A stretch of 64,000 nucleotides of DNA from Acidobacteriota bacterium (GTDB lineage Bacteria; Acidobacteriota; Terriglobia; Terriglobales; Acidobacteriaceae): the NCBI GenBank assembly GCA_031296115.1, contig JARLGI010000011.1, positions 1 to 64,000 of the forward strand, written 5' to 3'. The notes below the pieces were generated by a model, which was not told the DNA's origin, searched no databases, and saw nothing but the letters and a program-made list of their open reading frames with translations. Positions within the stretch are counted from its first letter, which is position 1. The number at the start of each line of letters is the position of its first letter. The translations under genes were made by a program, and so were the position numbers. Positions 29,313-38,678 of this stretch are shown piece after piece.

Positions 29313-31421
29313 CTACTGCGCCCGGAGGACACCGCCCAGCTTCTCCAGCGCCTGGATGATCTGCGCCGACCACACCGCCACCGCAAGGTCGAGCAGCGTC
29401 CGCTCCTTCGACTGGAACTCCGCATGGAGCAGGACGGAGTACTTGCCTGCACCGGCTTTGTCGCCGCGATAAATCTCCGCCGGAACAAACCTCTGCAACT
29501 CGCTAATACCCAGCACGTCAACCGCGGACTTGAGGCGCTCGAAGGTCACGGCGTCGCCGAAAACGAACGAGAAGTCGCGCTCGACAGCCGGGAACCTGGA
29601 GATCCTCTCATAACGCGGCTGGCGCAGCTCATGGCGGTACACCTGGTCGAGCAGCACCTCGGCCATATACACGTCCTGGCGAAACTTGCGGTCGGAAGCG
29701 ATATAGGGATCCAGCTGTCCGAAGTGCGCCACCGTCTGGCCATCCATCACCGCGCGCGCTGAGCGCCCGAGGTGGAAATACTCCGGCGTCTGCGCGTCGA
29801 AGTACAAATTGTCGTGCTGGAACGCGGCCAGTAGTTCTTCCATGTCGCCCTTCATGTGGAAGAAGCTGTACGGCTGCGCGCCGGTATGGACGTTCTTGGC
29901 GAAAGCGTCGCCGGTGGCGGCAAACCCCAGGTGCCGGTGCTCGTCGCGGCCGTCGCCGACTTTCTCGAAGACCTCTCCCGCCTCGAACAGCTGCAGGCTG
30001 TTGTTACCGCGATTCAGGTTGTAGCCAATCATGTTTAGCAGGCCAGGCAGCAGGGAGTTGCGCAGGTACCCCGCCTCCTCGCTCAGAGGATTTGCGATGG
30101 CGAGCGGCTCGCCTCCACCAAAAGCCCTCGCCTCCTGCCCGGAAACAAAGGTAATGGAGATGGCTTCGTCGTAGCCCAGCGCCAGCATGGTCTCGCGGAC
30201 CTTGGCGTTCTTAGGCTCGTCGGGCAGCGTCACTACCGCTCCGACGAAGGGCGGCAGGGTATTGGGAAACTGGTTGTAGCCGTGAATGCGTGCCAGTTCT
30301 TCCAACAGGTCGACTTCGCGTTCCACGTCCAGCCGCCAGGTCGGCACCTTCACGCTGAACTCGCCTTCAATCGTGCGCAGCATACCGAAGCCCAGCCGTT
30401 GCAGGATGCGGGCAATCTCGGACTCGTGCAGGTCAATCCCCAGGACCCGCCGCACCTCGGAACTGCGCAGTGTAAGCGAAGGCTGCTCCGGCTTGCGCGC
30501 AATGGTATCAATCGGTTCGCCGTGCAACTCGCCGCCCGCGCTGCCGAGAATCAGTTCGGCCACCCGATCGCAGGCCAGCGGCGTGATGCCGTAGTCGGCG
30601 CCCCGTTCGAAGCGATGCGAGGCGTCGGTATGCATGCCGTGGCGCTTGGCCATGCTGCGCATCGTCGCCGGATCGAACCACGCGGATTCTATGAGCACGT
30701 TCTTCGTCTGCTCGGTGATCATCGAATCGAATCCGCCCATCACGCCTGCCAGTGCGATCGGCTTCTTGCCGTCAGCGATGACCAGGTCATCGGTGGTCAG
30801 CTTGCGATCGACACCGTCGAGCGTCTTCAATTCCTCGCCGGAGCGTGCGCGACGAACAATGATCGTGCCGCCTTCCAGCAGGTCGAGATCAAAGGCATGC
30901 GTCGGATGTCCCAATTCATTGAGCGCGTAGTTAGTGGCATCGGCGACATTATTGATGGAACGCGAGCCCAGAAGTTCGAGACGCTGTACCACATGCTTTG
31001 GCGAAGCCCCGATTTTTACGTTCTTTACGATCCGCGCCGTATATCGTGCGCAGCCTTCAGCATCTTCAATAACGATCGGGAAAACATCGCCTGTCATCCC
31101 GAGCGAAGCGTCCGCAAGCTGTTCCGACCCGCTTTTTTGCGGGTCGGGCGGGCGCGCAGTCGAGGGACCTGCTTTTCCCGGCAACCTCGGCTCAACCCGC
31201 TTCAACTTAACGTCGTAGATGGTCGACGCTTCACGCGCAACGCCGTAGTGGTTCATGGTATCCACGCGGTTCGTGGTCAGGTCCATCTCGTACACCGTCT
31301 CGCCGTTTACTTCTTCGACGGACTCCACCGCGATGCCGGCAGAAGTCAGGTCTTCGGCGAGTTGACGGTCGTCGGCCTTGATGTCGACGAACTCACGCAG
31401 CCATGCGGGAAGGATTCTCAC
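29313..31421 (-). CDS. pheT: Phenylalanine--tRNA ligase subunit beta
   Basis: SINNVADATNYALNELGHPTHAFDLDLL, GGFDSMITEQTKNVLIESAWFDP, HGMHTDASHRFERGADYG, ARIHGYNQFPNTLPP, anticodon-binding fold at the C-terminus. Confidence 0.95.
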   Translation of the reverse strand: MRILPAWLREFVDIKADDRQLAEDLTSAGIAVESVEEVNGETVYEMDLTTNRVDTMNHYGVAREASTIYDVKLKRVEPRLPGKAGPSTARPPDPQKSGSEQLADASLGMTGDVFPIVIEDAEGCARYTARIVKNVKIGASPKHVVQRLELLGSRSINNVADATNYALNELGHPTHAFDLDLLEGGTIIVRRARSGEELKTLDGVDRKLTTDDLVIADGKKPIALAGVMGGFDSMITEQTKNVLIESAWFDPATMRSMAKRHGMHTDASHRFERGADYGITPLACDRVAELILGSAGGELHGEPIDTIARKPEQPSLTLRSSEVRRVLGIDLHESEIARILQRLGFGMLRTIEGEFSVKVPTWRLDVEREVDLLEELARIHGYNQFPNTLPPFVGAVVTLPDEPKNAKVRETMLALGYDEAISITFVSGQEARAFGGGEPLAIANPLSEEAGYLRNSLLPGLLNMIGYNLNRGNNSLQLFEAGEVFEKVGDGRDEHRHLGFAATGDAFAKNVHTGAQPYSFFHMKGDMEELLAAFQHDNLYFDAQTPEYFHLGRSARAVMDGQTVAHFGQLDPYIASDRKFRQDVYMAEVLLDQVYRHELRQPRYERISRFPAVERDFSFVFGDAVTFERLKSAVDVLGISELQRFVPAEIYRGDKAGAGKYSVLLHAEFQSKERTLLDLAVAVWSAQIIQALEKLGGVLRAQ
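31089..31177. repeat. Interspersed palindromic repeat embedded in frame in pheT
   Basis: ctgtcatcccgagcgaagcg...CCGACCCGC-tttttt-GCGGGTCGG...agtcgagggacctgcttttc; perfect 9-bp stem at 31124-31147; encodes STARPPDPQKSGSEQLADASLGMT. Confidence 0.75.
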
Positions 31422-32521
31422 GCGAACTGCTCCAGGAACCGCACATCGCCCTCGTAGAACAACTGGATCTCCTCGACCCCATACTTCAGGATGGAAATGC
31501 GCTCAATGCCCATGCCGAAGGCAAATCCCGAGATCTTCGACGAGTCGTAACCGTTCTGCTTCACGAAATCAAATACGTTGGGATCGACCATGCCGCAGCC
31601 CAGCAACTCGATCCAGCCGCTGTTCTTGCACTTACGGCAGCCCTTGCCGCCGCAGAAAATGCAGCTCACCTGCATGTCGGCGCTGGGTTCGGTGAAAGGG
31701 AAGAACGACGGATAGAACCGCGTCTTCACCGAGGAGCCGAACAGCGCCTTCATGGCGCGATCGAGCGTACCCTTCAGGTCGCAGAAGGTGATGTTGTTGT
31801 CCACCGCCAGGCCTTCGACCTGGTGGAAGACCGGCGAGTGCGTAGCGTCCAGCGGGTCGTTGCGGTGCACCTTGCCGGGAATGATGATGCGCACAGGCGG
31901 AGGCTGCTGCTCCATTACGCGAATCTGCACCGGCGACGTGTGCGTGCGCATGAGCAGGCGATCGCGCGCCGGTTTCTGCTCCTGGCCAGCGATGAACAGC
32001 GTGTCCTGGGTATCGCGCGCCGGATGGTTCGGCGGAAAATTGAGCGACTCGAAGTTGTAGTAGTCGGTCTCGACCTCGGGGCCCTCGCCGATGGAGTAGC
32101 CCATCGCTTTGAAGATGCTGACGATCTCGTCCATTGCCCGCAACACCGGGTGCTTGACGCCGGTGCGTCGCTGGATGCCGGGAAGCGAGATGTCGAGACG
32201 CTCGGAGGCCAGCTTTGAACCGGCAGCGGAAGTGTGAATCTTGTTGCGCGCCTCTTCGATGGCGGATTCTGCGCGTGCCTTGAGCTGATTCACTCTCTGC
32301 CCAACCTCGCGTTTTGCCGGCCCGGGCGCAGCCTTCAGCCAGGTGTCGTTCACCTGCGTCAGCACGCCATTCTTGCGCGCCATCCAGCGGTCGCGGAACT
32401 CCTTCCAGTCCGCTTCGCCCTGCAGCGCTCTGCTCTCGGATTCCAGCGCCGCAAACAGGTCGGCGACGGCGCGGTCCAGCGCCTGCGGCGAATAGTCGTC
32501 GAGTTTGGGTACGGTGTACAT
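31418..32521 (-). CDS. pheS: Phenylalanine--tRNA ligase subunit alpha
   Basis: GVKHPVLRAMDEIVSIFKAMGYSIGEGPEVETDYYNFESLNFPPNHPARDTQDTLF, LLRTHTSPVQIR, GCGMVDPNVFDFV, FAFGMGIERISILKYG. Confidence 0.97.
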   Translation of the reverse strand: MYTVPKLDDYSPQALDRAVADLFAALESESRALQGEADWKEFRDRWMARKNGVLTQVNDTWLKAAPGPAKREVGQRVNQLKARAESAIEEARNKIHTSAAGSKLASERLDISLPGIQRRTGVKHPVLRAMDEIVSIFKAMGYSIGEGPEVETDYYNFESLNFPPNHPARDTQDTLFIAGQEQKPARDRLLMRTHTSPVQIRVMEQQPPPVRIIIPGKVHRNDPLDATHSPVFHQVEGLAVDNNITFCDLKGTLDRAMKALFGSSVKTRFYPSFFPFTEPSADMQVSCIFCGGKGCRKCKNSGWIELLGCGMVDPNVFDFVKQNGYDSSKISGFAFGMGIERISILKYGVEEIQLFYEGDVRFLEQFA

Positions 32522-32564
32522 ATATCGTTTCGGGTGGCTAAAACCACGCTCGGTTCGGGTAGAG

Positions 32565-32704
32565 CAGGCCTTCAGGCCTGCGTCTACGCCGTCTTCATTC
32601 TCTCCAAGCCGGCTTTAGCCGGCGGCACGCTTCTGTGTCGCCCTGAAGGGGCTCGGGTTCTAATATGTGCCTAACCAGCACTCCGCCTTCGGCTCCGTGC
32701 TGGT
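32565..32704. repeat. Cluster of short perfect hairpins (REP-like) between pheS and rplT
   Basis: CAGGCC-ttca-GGCCTG (32565-32580), GCCGGC-ttta-GCCGGC (32608-32623), CCCtgaaGGG, ACCAGCAC...GTGCTGGT (32674-32704). Confidence 0.7.
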
Positions 32705-32911
32705 GCTATCTTCTTTCGTCCCGCAAAGCTGGACTGGGCTCTGCACTATCAATCAGCGTGCGAAATCCGACATTTTCAAGCGCCGATCCTGCAGTGTACG
32801 TCCCGACCGTCGTCTCAGCCTATTCTCGACCGAATGAGCGAAATCGGGTCGATTCCGCTGCCTTCCCTTGCCCTCTTTGCATCTGTGGTGGATCGCTCTG
32901 CAAAACGCAGC

Positions 32912-32932
32912 GGGCGGCCACTGGGGCCGCCC
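32912..32932 (-). terminator. Hairpin downstream of rplT
   Basis: GGGCGGCC-actgg-GGCCGCCC perfect 8-bp stem, 36 nt past the rplT stop. Confidence 0.5.
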
Positions 32933-32967
32933 ATCGAACCTACTGCACTGTTACCGGGATGGGCCGG

Positions 32968-33324
32968 CTATGCCGTGGCGGTTTGCGCCTGCTTGCACAG
33001 CGCTGCAAACCCGGCGGCATCGTTCACTGCCAGGTCGGCCAGGATCTTACGGTCCAACTCAATGCCGGCCTTTTTCAGGCCGTTGATGAACTGGCTGTAG
33101 CTGATGCCGTTCAGCTTGGCGGCGGCGCCGATGCGCACGATCCAGATGGAGCGGAACTGGCGCTTCTTCTGCTTGCGTCCGCTGTAGGCGAACTTCAAGC
33201 CGCGCTCGACCGACTCCTTCGCCTGCCTGTACAGTTTTGATTTTGTTAAGTAATAACCACTTGCGCGCTCAAGTATCTTTTTGCGGCGCGCGCGGCGCTT
33301 GGTACCACGTTTTACGCGAGGCAT
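32968..33324 (-). CDS. rplT: 50S ribosomal protein L20
   Basis: [65 protein letters not shown]. Confidence 0.97.
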   Translation of the reverse strand: MPRVKRGTKRRARRKKILERASGYYLTKSKLYRQAKESVERGLKFAYSGRKQKKRQFRSIWIVRIGAAAKLNGISYSQFINGLKKAGIELDRKILADLAVNDAAGFAALCKQAQTATA

Positions 33325-33477
33325 GCTGCTCCTTTTTGCATTCCATTAAGCGGCTGGAGGCAAGGTAGTTGACCACGCTCGCAATCGAGGGGCCTGGATT
33401 CGCCTCTTCACGCGCTGTTGCCCGTCGCCGTTCGGACGCGCGCCGGGTGCCGCACCATGCGGCTTCGATTCCAAACT

Positions 33478-33672
33478 CTAGTAGGGAATCATGCGCTTGA
33501 TCTTGGCCACGTCGGACTTGTCAAGCATGACGTCTTTGTCGAGCTGGCGCTTGCGCTTGGTGCCCTTGGAAGTCAGGATGTGGCGTTTGTACGCGTGTCC
33601 GCGCTTGATCTTGCCCGTACCTGTTTTCTTGAAGCGCTTGGCCGCTCCGCTATGTGTCTTTAGCTTCGGCAT
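33478..33672 (-). CDS. rpmI: 50S ribosomal protein L35
   Basis: [44 protein letters not shown]. Confidence 0.97.
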   Translation of the reverse strand: MPKLKTHSGAAKRFKKTGTGKIKRGHAYKRHILTSKGTKRKRQLDKDVMLDKSDVAKIKRMIPY

Positions 33673-33762
33673 AGTCTCTTTCCATTACAACATAAGTCGG
33701 TGAACCCCGCCAGCGCTCGAAGCCTCACCATGAAGCTCCGGCACTCCGGACGCGAGCCACGT

Positions 33763-34368
33763 TTACTGAGGCTGTTGAGTTGGCGGAGGCGGCTGCGGCG
33801 GCCTTGGCGCTGCGCTCTTTTCCGCTTTGGGAGTGTGCGGCTTGGCCGGCGCCTGGGTCTTCGGCGGAGCCAGGATCAAGTGCAGCGTGTTGCCTTCCTG
33901 GCGCGGACGAAACTCCACGATCCCCTTGTCGGCGATGTCCTTGATCAGGCGCTCCAGAATCTCGCGCCCCAGCATCTGCCTTGTCATTTCGCGACCGCGG
34001 AAGAAGATGGTCGCCTTCACCTTGTCGCCTTCGGCGAGGAAGCGCAGCACGTGGTTCTTCTTGGTCTCGTAGTCGTGATCGTCCACATTGATGCGGAACT
34101 TCACTTCCTTGACTACGATCTGGTGCTGGTGCTTCTTGGCTTCGCGCTCACGCTTTTCCTGCTGGTACAGGTATTTCCCGTAATCCATGATGCGGCAGAC
34201 AGGGGGTTGTGCGGTGGGCGAAACTTCTACCAGGTCGAGCGTCTTTTCGCGGGCAATCTTGAGCGCGTCGAACGGGGTCATGATACCCAGCTGGTTGCCC
34301 TCATCGTCGATCACGCGAACTTCACGTACACGAATGCGCTCATTCGTGCGGATAAAACGTTTATCGAT
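33763..34368 (-). CDS. infC: Translation initiation factor IF-3, probable non-canonical AUC start
   Basis: RTNERIRVREVRVIDDEGNQLGIMTPFDALKIAREKTLDLVEVSPTAQPPVCRIMDYGKYLYQQEKREREAKK; minus-strand gcGGAGGactgt-ATC-gataaacgttttatccgcacgaatgag places an SD just before ATC; no ATG/GTG/TTG at the expected N-terminus. Confidence 0.93.
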   Translation of the reverse strand: MDKRFIRTNERIRVREVRVIDDEGNQLGIMTPFDALKIAREKTLDLVEVSPTAQPPVCRIMDYGKYLYQQEKREREAKKHQHQIVVKEVKFRINVDDHDYETKKNHVLRFLAEGDKVKATIFFRGREMTRQMLGREILERLIKDIADKGIVEFRPRQEGNTLHLILAPPKTQAPAKPHTPKAEKSAAPRPPQPPPPTQQPQ

Positions 34369-34456
34369 ACAGTCCTCCGCAGCAACTGCACTTGCATGAA
34401 AAGTATAGCATGGGTGGCTGTCGAATAATGGCTGGTAACGCTTAGGCGAGCGGTGC

Positions 34457-35782
34457 TCAGCGTCCAATCAGCGCGTTGTTGTCGAGGGCTTGAATAGCGC
34501 CGCGCATCCACTGGTTGGCAGCATGACGGCCGCGCAGTCGCAGCTTCAGATAATTGTCGGTGAGCGCCTCGGTGAACTCGCCATCGAAGCGCGTCAGCGT
34601 GATGGCTTGCATCTCGCGGCCGACGAACGACTGCATGAACTCCCGCTTTTTCTGCGCCGCCAGTTCCCGCAGCACGCGATTGCGCTCGCGTGCGACCTGC
34701 ACCGGTACCTGTTCCGGTATCTGGGCCGACGGCGTCCCCGGCCGCGACGAATACGTGAACACATGCAGATAGGTGAACGGCAGCCGCTCAATCAGCGCAC
34801 GTGTCTGCTCGAAGTCACCGTCGCTTTCGCCGGGAAATCCCACCATAACGTCGGCGCCAATCGAGGCATCGGGCATCGCGCGGCGAATCCTCGCGATGCG
34901 ATCGGCATAATGCCACGGGCGATACTTGCGATGCATGCCGCGCAGCACCTTGTCACTGCCCGACTGCATAGGCACATGCGCGTGCTTGGCGATGCGCGGC
35001 GACGACGCCACCAGCTCGATCACCTCGTTCGTCCAGTCCGTTGGCTCGACCGAGCTGATCCGTATCTTCTCGACCGCGGTGTCCGCCAGGATGGCCCGCA
35101 GCATCGCGGCGAAATTTGTGCGCGGCGACAGCTCGCGTCCCCAGCGCCCCAGGTTAATGCCCGATAGCACGACCTCGCGATAGCCGTTTGCCACCAGAGC
35201 GTCCACTTCGCGTACCACCTGCTCCAGCTTTAGCGAGCGGCTCTTCCCGCGTACGTAGGGGATGATGCAGAACGAACATCGATTATTGCAGCCGTCCTGG
35301 ACCTTCAGGTTGGGCCGCGTCTTCTGGAAGGAGTCGGAGTCGAAGACCGGCGCAGCCATCAGTTCGGTGTGCGCAAAGATGTCGCCCACAATTACTTGCG
35401 AGTCGGGTGTCCCGCCGATGTGTCCAACGGGTACAAAGCCTCCAGGTAACGGCGACGCGTAATCGGCCAGGTCATGCTTGTGCGAATTTCCCACTACCAG
35501 GCTAACGCCCGGTAGCCCGGAGAGTTCTGCCGGAGCGCGCTGTGCGTAGCAGCCCGTTACCAGGATTCTCGCTTCCGGATTCTCGCGGTGAATACGGCGG
35601 ATGGCGGCGCGGGCGTCCTGGTCGGCCGACGCGGTCACGGTACAGGTATTCAGCACAACCACTTCGGCGTTGCTGGCGGCCCCGGCGCGCTCCAGACCGC
35701 GCTCGCGCAGCTGGCGCTCGATGGCGGCGCCGTCAGCCTGCGTCGCGCGGCATCCAAAATTTTCTACATGGTAGGTCGCCAC
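34457..35782 (-). CDS. mtaB: tRNA methylthiotransferase, MtaB-like radical SAM protein
   Basis: TYHVENFGCRATQADGAAIERQL, VNTCTVTASADQDARAAIRRIHRENP, VQDGCNNRCSFCIIPYVRGKSRS, GINLGRWG; GTG start inferred at 35782, upstream ORF extension not convincing. Confidence 0.9.
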   Translation of the reverse strand: MATYHVENFGCRATQADGAAIERQLRERGLERAGAASNAEVVVLNTCTVTASADQDARAAIRRIHRENPEARILVTGCYAQRAPAELSGLPGVSLVVGNSHKHDLADYASPLPGGFVPVGHIGGTPDSQVIVGDIFAHTELMAAPVFDSDSFQKTRPNLKVQDGCNNRCSFCIIPYVRGKSRSLKLEQVVREVDALVANGYREVVLSGINLGRWGRELSPRTNFAAMLRAILADTAVEKIRISSVEPTDWTNEVIELVASSPRIAKHAHVPMQSGSDKVLRGMHRKYRPWHYADRIARIRRAMPDASIGADVMVGFPGESDGDFEQTRALIERLPFTYLHVFTYSSRPGTPSAQIPEQVPVQVARERNRVLRELAAQKKREFMQSFVGREMQAITLTRFDGEFTEALTDNYLKLRLRGRHAANQWMRGAIQALDNNALIGR

Positions 35783-35979
35783 CTGTTCATTATACTGGCC
35801 GGAAATTGCGGCATCACTTCGCAGGAACGGCCCGCTCACTTGCGCGGCGCTTCCGGGAGTGCGATAGTGATGCCAACGAAGCAACGGCTGGGGTACGAGT
35901 TCTGAGCAGTGCAACGCGATCCTCAGTTTTTGCATCACACCAGCCGCTGCCGAACCGCGAAAATCGTTGGAGTGTCCCA

Positions 35980-36456
35980 ATGAAACGCCGCATTCTCTTG
36001 GTTGATGATGAACTGGCAATTCTGCTGACGCTCCGCGCCATTCTTGAGATGAATGGGTTCGAGGTCGACACTGCCGCCTCCGCCAAGGAAGCCGAGCACA
36101 AGATGAAGAATGGGGTGTTTGAGATGGTCATCACCGACATGCGCATGGAGAGCGAAACGGCTGGCTACGACGTGATTCGCGCCGCGCGGCTTCAGGCCTA
36201 CAATCCCGCGACCGCCATACTCACGGCCTATCCTTCGGTGGACAAAGAATGGCAGACCAAAGGGGCGCAATCTCTGCTGGTAAAGCCGCTCAACACCCAG
36301 GACTTGCTGCGGCAGATCGAAGCGTTGCTCATCACCCACCAGGACCACAAGGTCCACGCCCAGCAGCAGGCCGATAAGGCCGCGGCCAAGGCAGCCCTTC
36401 ACGCCGCGCCGGCCAAGGCAGGCCAATCGCCGGCCGCCGGCAAGAAAGCCATTTAG
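35980..36456 (+). CDS. Response regulator receiver-domain protein
   Basis: MKRRILLVDDELAILLTLRAILEMNGFEVDTAASAKEAEHKMKNGVFEMVITDMRM...TAYPSVDKEWQTKGAQSLLVKPL; low-complexity Ala/Lys tail. Confidence 0.92.
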   Translation: MKRRILLVDDELAILLTLRAILEMNGFEVDTAASAKEAEHKMKNGVFEMVITDMRMESETAGYDVIRAARLQAYNPATAILTAYPSVDKEWQTKGAQSLLVKPLNTQDLLRQIEALLITHQDHKVHAQQQADKAAAKAALHAAPAKAGQSPAAGKKAI

Positions 36457-36475
36457 CCTTCCGCTCGAAACGAAC

Positions 36476-37405
36476 TCATGGCACGCGAGGCAGGGGCAGC
36501 GCCCACAGTTGGGCCGGATCGACATACGCCCCTTGCCAGCGCGCGGCCACGTGGAGATGCGGGCCCGTCGCGCGCCCCGTAGCGCCGCTCAGACCGAGTT
36601 GCTGGCCCTCAGCCACCTTGTCGCCCTCAGCCACCTGGATTTGCGACAGGTGTATATACAGCGTCATGAACTGCTGACCGTGGTCGACGATCACGCAGTT
36701 GCCTTCGTAGAACAGCGCCTGCGCCAGCACCACCGTGCCGGAATTCGCGGCCAGCACCGGAGTTCCTTCTTTCGCGTGATAATCGAGACCGCGATGTACC
36801 GTAGCCAGCTTGCCATTGAATGTCCGGCGCACCCCAAAGCTCTCCGTGGCGCTTGCATTCGTCAGCGGCGGACGAAACGTTCCCGACCACTGCGGCTCGG
36901 GGATCTGGTGGGCGAAGGCTTTCTTCTTCAACTCCTTGTCCACTTCGATGCGCTTCAGCGTTTCGGCATCCGGTTCAACGAACTGGTCCGGCACTTTCAG
37001 CCTGACCGTCTTGTACGCCGACGGCAGCACTCGGATCTTCCGCTCGGCGTTCACCGCACGGCCGTCTGCCATGGTGGCCTCAAGTTCCAGCTTGTAGTTG
37101 CCCGGCTTCGCCTCGATGTCTACCCCCGCCAGCCCGTACCACACGTGGCGCGAGGTCGTGAAGAAAAACACTAGGTCGCGGCCTTGCCACTTGGCGGCCA
37201 CCCGCGAAGGTGCGCCCGCAAACTCCACCTTGAACAGACAGGGCGAACCCACCTTGATCTGCCGGGGATTCCAGGAAATGCTCGGAGCCGCGCCCTTGTC
37301 CGCCGCTATGGCAAAACTGGTGGCACCCACGATGAGCAGGATGACAAGCAAGTGTTGGATAGGACACATGAATCGCGACAGACGATTGCGCTGGCAGAAG
37401 AACAT
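36476..37405 (-). CDS. M23 family peptidase (LytM domain), secreted
   Basis: FGVRRTFNGKLATVHRGLDYHAKEGTPVLAANSGTVVLAQALFYEGNCVIVDHGQQFMTLYIHLSQIQVAEGDKVAEGQQLGLSGATGRATGPHLHV. Confidence 0.93.
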   Translation of the reverse strand: MFFCQRNRLSRFMCPIQHLLVILLIVGATSFAIAADKGAAPSISWNPRQIKVGSPCLFKVEFAGAPSRVAAKWQGRDLVFFFTTSRHVWYGLAGVDIEAKPGNYKLELEATMADGRAVNAERKIRVLPSAYKTVRLKVPDQFVEPDAETLKRIEVDKELKKKAFAHQIPEPQWSGTFRPPLTNASATESFGVRRTFNGKLATVHRGLDYHAKEGTPVLAANSGTVVLAQALFYEGNCVIVDHGQQFMTLYIHLSQIQVAEGDKVAEGQQLGLSGATGRATGPHLHVAARWQGAYVDPAQLWALPLPRVP

Positions 37406-37526
37406 GGGTTAATTACGTTATACGGTACCAGCTCCCGACTTGCAGTTTCATTCCCCGGATCGATATGTGACAATGCCCCGCAGCAATTCCAGTGTTGTTC
37501 GATTCCTCTCGACAAGGTGAGTGCCG

Positions 37527-37877
37527 ATGTCCGAACAAGCATCTCCAAGTGGCCTGACGCTGAAAGTCGACCGGAAAAGCGACGTTGCCGTTGTGCAGTG
37601 CAGCGGCAGGTTGGTGTCGGGCGTGAACGAATTCCTCTACCTCCGGGCCAAACAACTGATTCCGGATTGCAAGCGAATCGTGCTGGACTGCAAGGACCTC
37701 ACCCACATGGACAGCATGGGAATCGGCACGTTAGTTCGCATCTATGTTTCCGCTAAGTCGGCAGGCTGCGCCGTGGAACTCATAAACACAGGCAAATCGA
37801 TCCGGCAGCTACTTGGCGTTACTCATCTCATGTCGGTGTTGACGGTCATCGGCGAAAACAACATCCGGCTGGGATGA
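37527..37877 (+). CDS. STAS-domain anti-sigma factor antagonist
   Basis: VVQCSGRLVSGVNEFLYLRAKQLIPDCKRIVLDCKDLTHMDSMGIGTLVRIYVSAKSAGCAVELINTGKSIRQLLGVTHL. Confidence 0.9.
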   Translation: MSEQASPSGLTLKVDRKSDVAVVQCSGRLVSGVNEFLYLRAKQLIPDCKRIVLDCKDLTHMDSMGIGTLVRIYVSAKSAGCAVELINTGKSIRQLLGVTHLMSVLTVIGENNIRLG

Positions 37878-38168
37878 ACCAGCGTCAGACGCGCGATCCA
37901 TGCTGATGACTTTCGGTTTGCCCGTACGGCCGCAATCCGGCGGCAAGCGCAACAAACAACACTATTTTTCGGTTCGAGCGCAATTACCCCATCGGACTGG
38001 ACTCGCGGTACAATCCCGCTCAGAGCCGAGGAGAAACCGTAGCCGGACGTCACAATTGCTGATGCGCCGCTCGGGCCGGTGAGTAAGAGAATCCGAGAGC
38101 CGCCACCGGAAGGAACCCGCCAGAAGCCTGGTTCAAGACGAGGAACAGCAATCTCAGGAGGCCTCCGT

Positions 38169-38630
38169 ATGAAACCACTCGATCCCGTCACCATGGTGGC
38201 TGCGATTGTGATTGCAGCGTTTGCCATCGATCGCACGGTTACCGCAGTTCTGTTTCTCTTGTCGTTCCGATGGAAGTGGGCCGATCCTGGGTCGGTGGAG
38301 GCAACGGTCCGCACCCAGGCGGAAAAATCCTACAAACTCATTTACTTTGTGCTGGCATGCATTCTTGCCCTGGTGGTTTTCGTCTTTGGGAACCTGAGCA
38401 TCTTCTCTGCGCTAGGGTTTCCGCCCCATAGGCTCGCGGATGCGTTCTTGACGACCCTGGTGCTGGTAGCTGGGTCGGACCGCGTCGCCGCCCTGCTGAA
38501 GGTGCCAGACGCAGGCGGCGGTGCGAGCAAGGCCGCAGATGAGCCCATCCAGATCAGCGGTACGGTGACCCTAGTCTCGCCGGCGGAGGCGAAGCTCGCC
38601 GGCGAGCGCAAATCCGCCGGAGGCGTATAG
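38169..38630 (+). CDS. Hypothetical membrane protein
   Basis: GGAGG upstream of ATG; three hydrophobic stretches (MVAAIVIAAFAIDRTVTAVLFLLSF, LIYFVLACILALVVFVFGNLSIFSALGF, AFLTTLVLVAGSDRVAALL). Confidence 0.75.
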   Translation: MKPLDPVTMVAAIVIAAFAIDRTVTAVLFLLSFRWKWADPGSVEATVRTQAEKSYKLIYFVLACILALVVFVFGNLSIFSALGFPPHRLADAFLTTLVLVAGSDRVAALLKVPDAGGGASKAADEPIQISGTVTLVSPAEAKLAGERKSAGGV

Positions 38631-38678
38631 CCCCAGCCGGCGCTTTCCCCCGCCTCTGGACGTTTTCAGGAGGACGTC

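Noticed and set aside
30282-31457. 391-aa plus-strand ORF antisense to pheT
   Set aside because: Shadow ORF; pheT reading is strongly supported
35783-36019. N-terminal extension of mtaB (MPVHHQPRECG...)
   Set aside because: Overlaps the divergent response regulator start region; homology-like sequence begins at VATYHVENFGC
38079-38168. Upstream 30-codon extension of the membrane protein at 38169
   Set aside because: Lacks hydrophobic or conserved character; ATG at 38169 has an adjacent GGAGG SD
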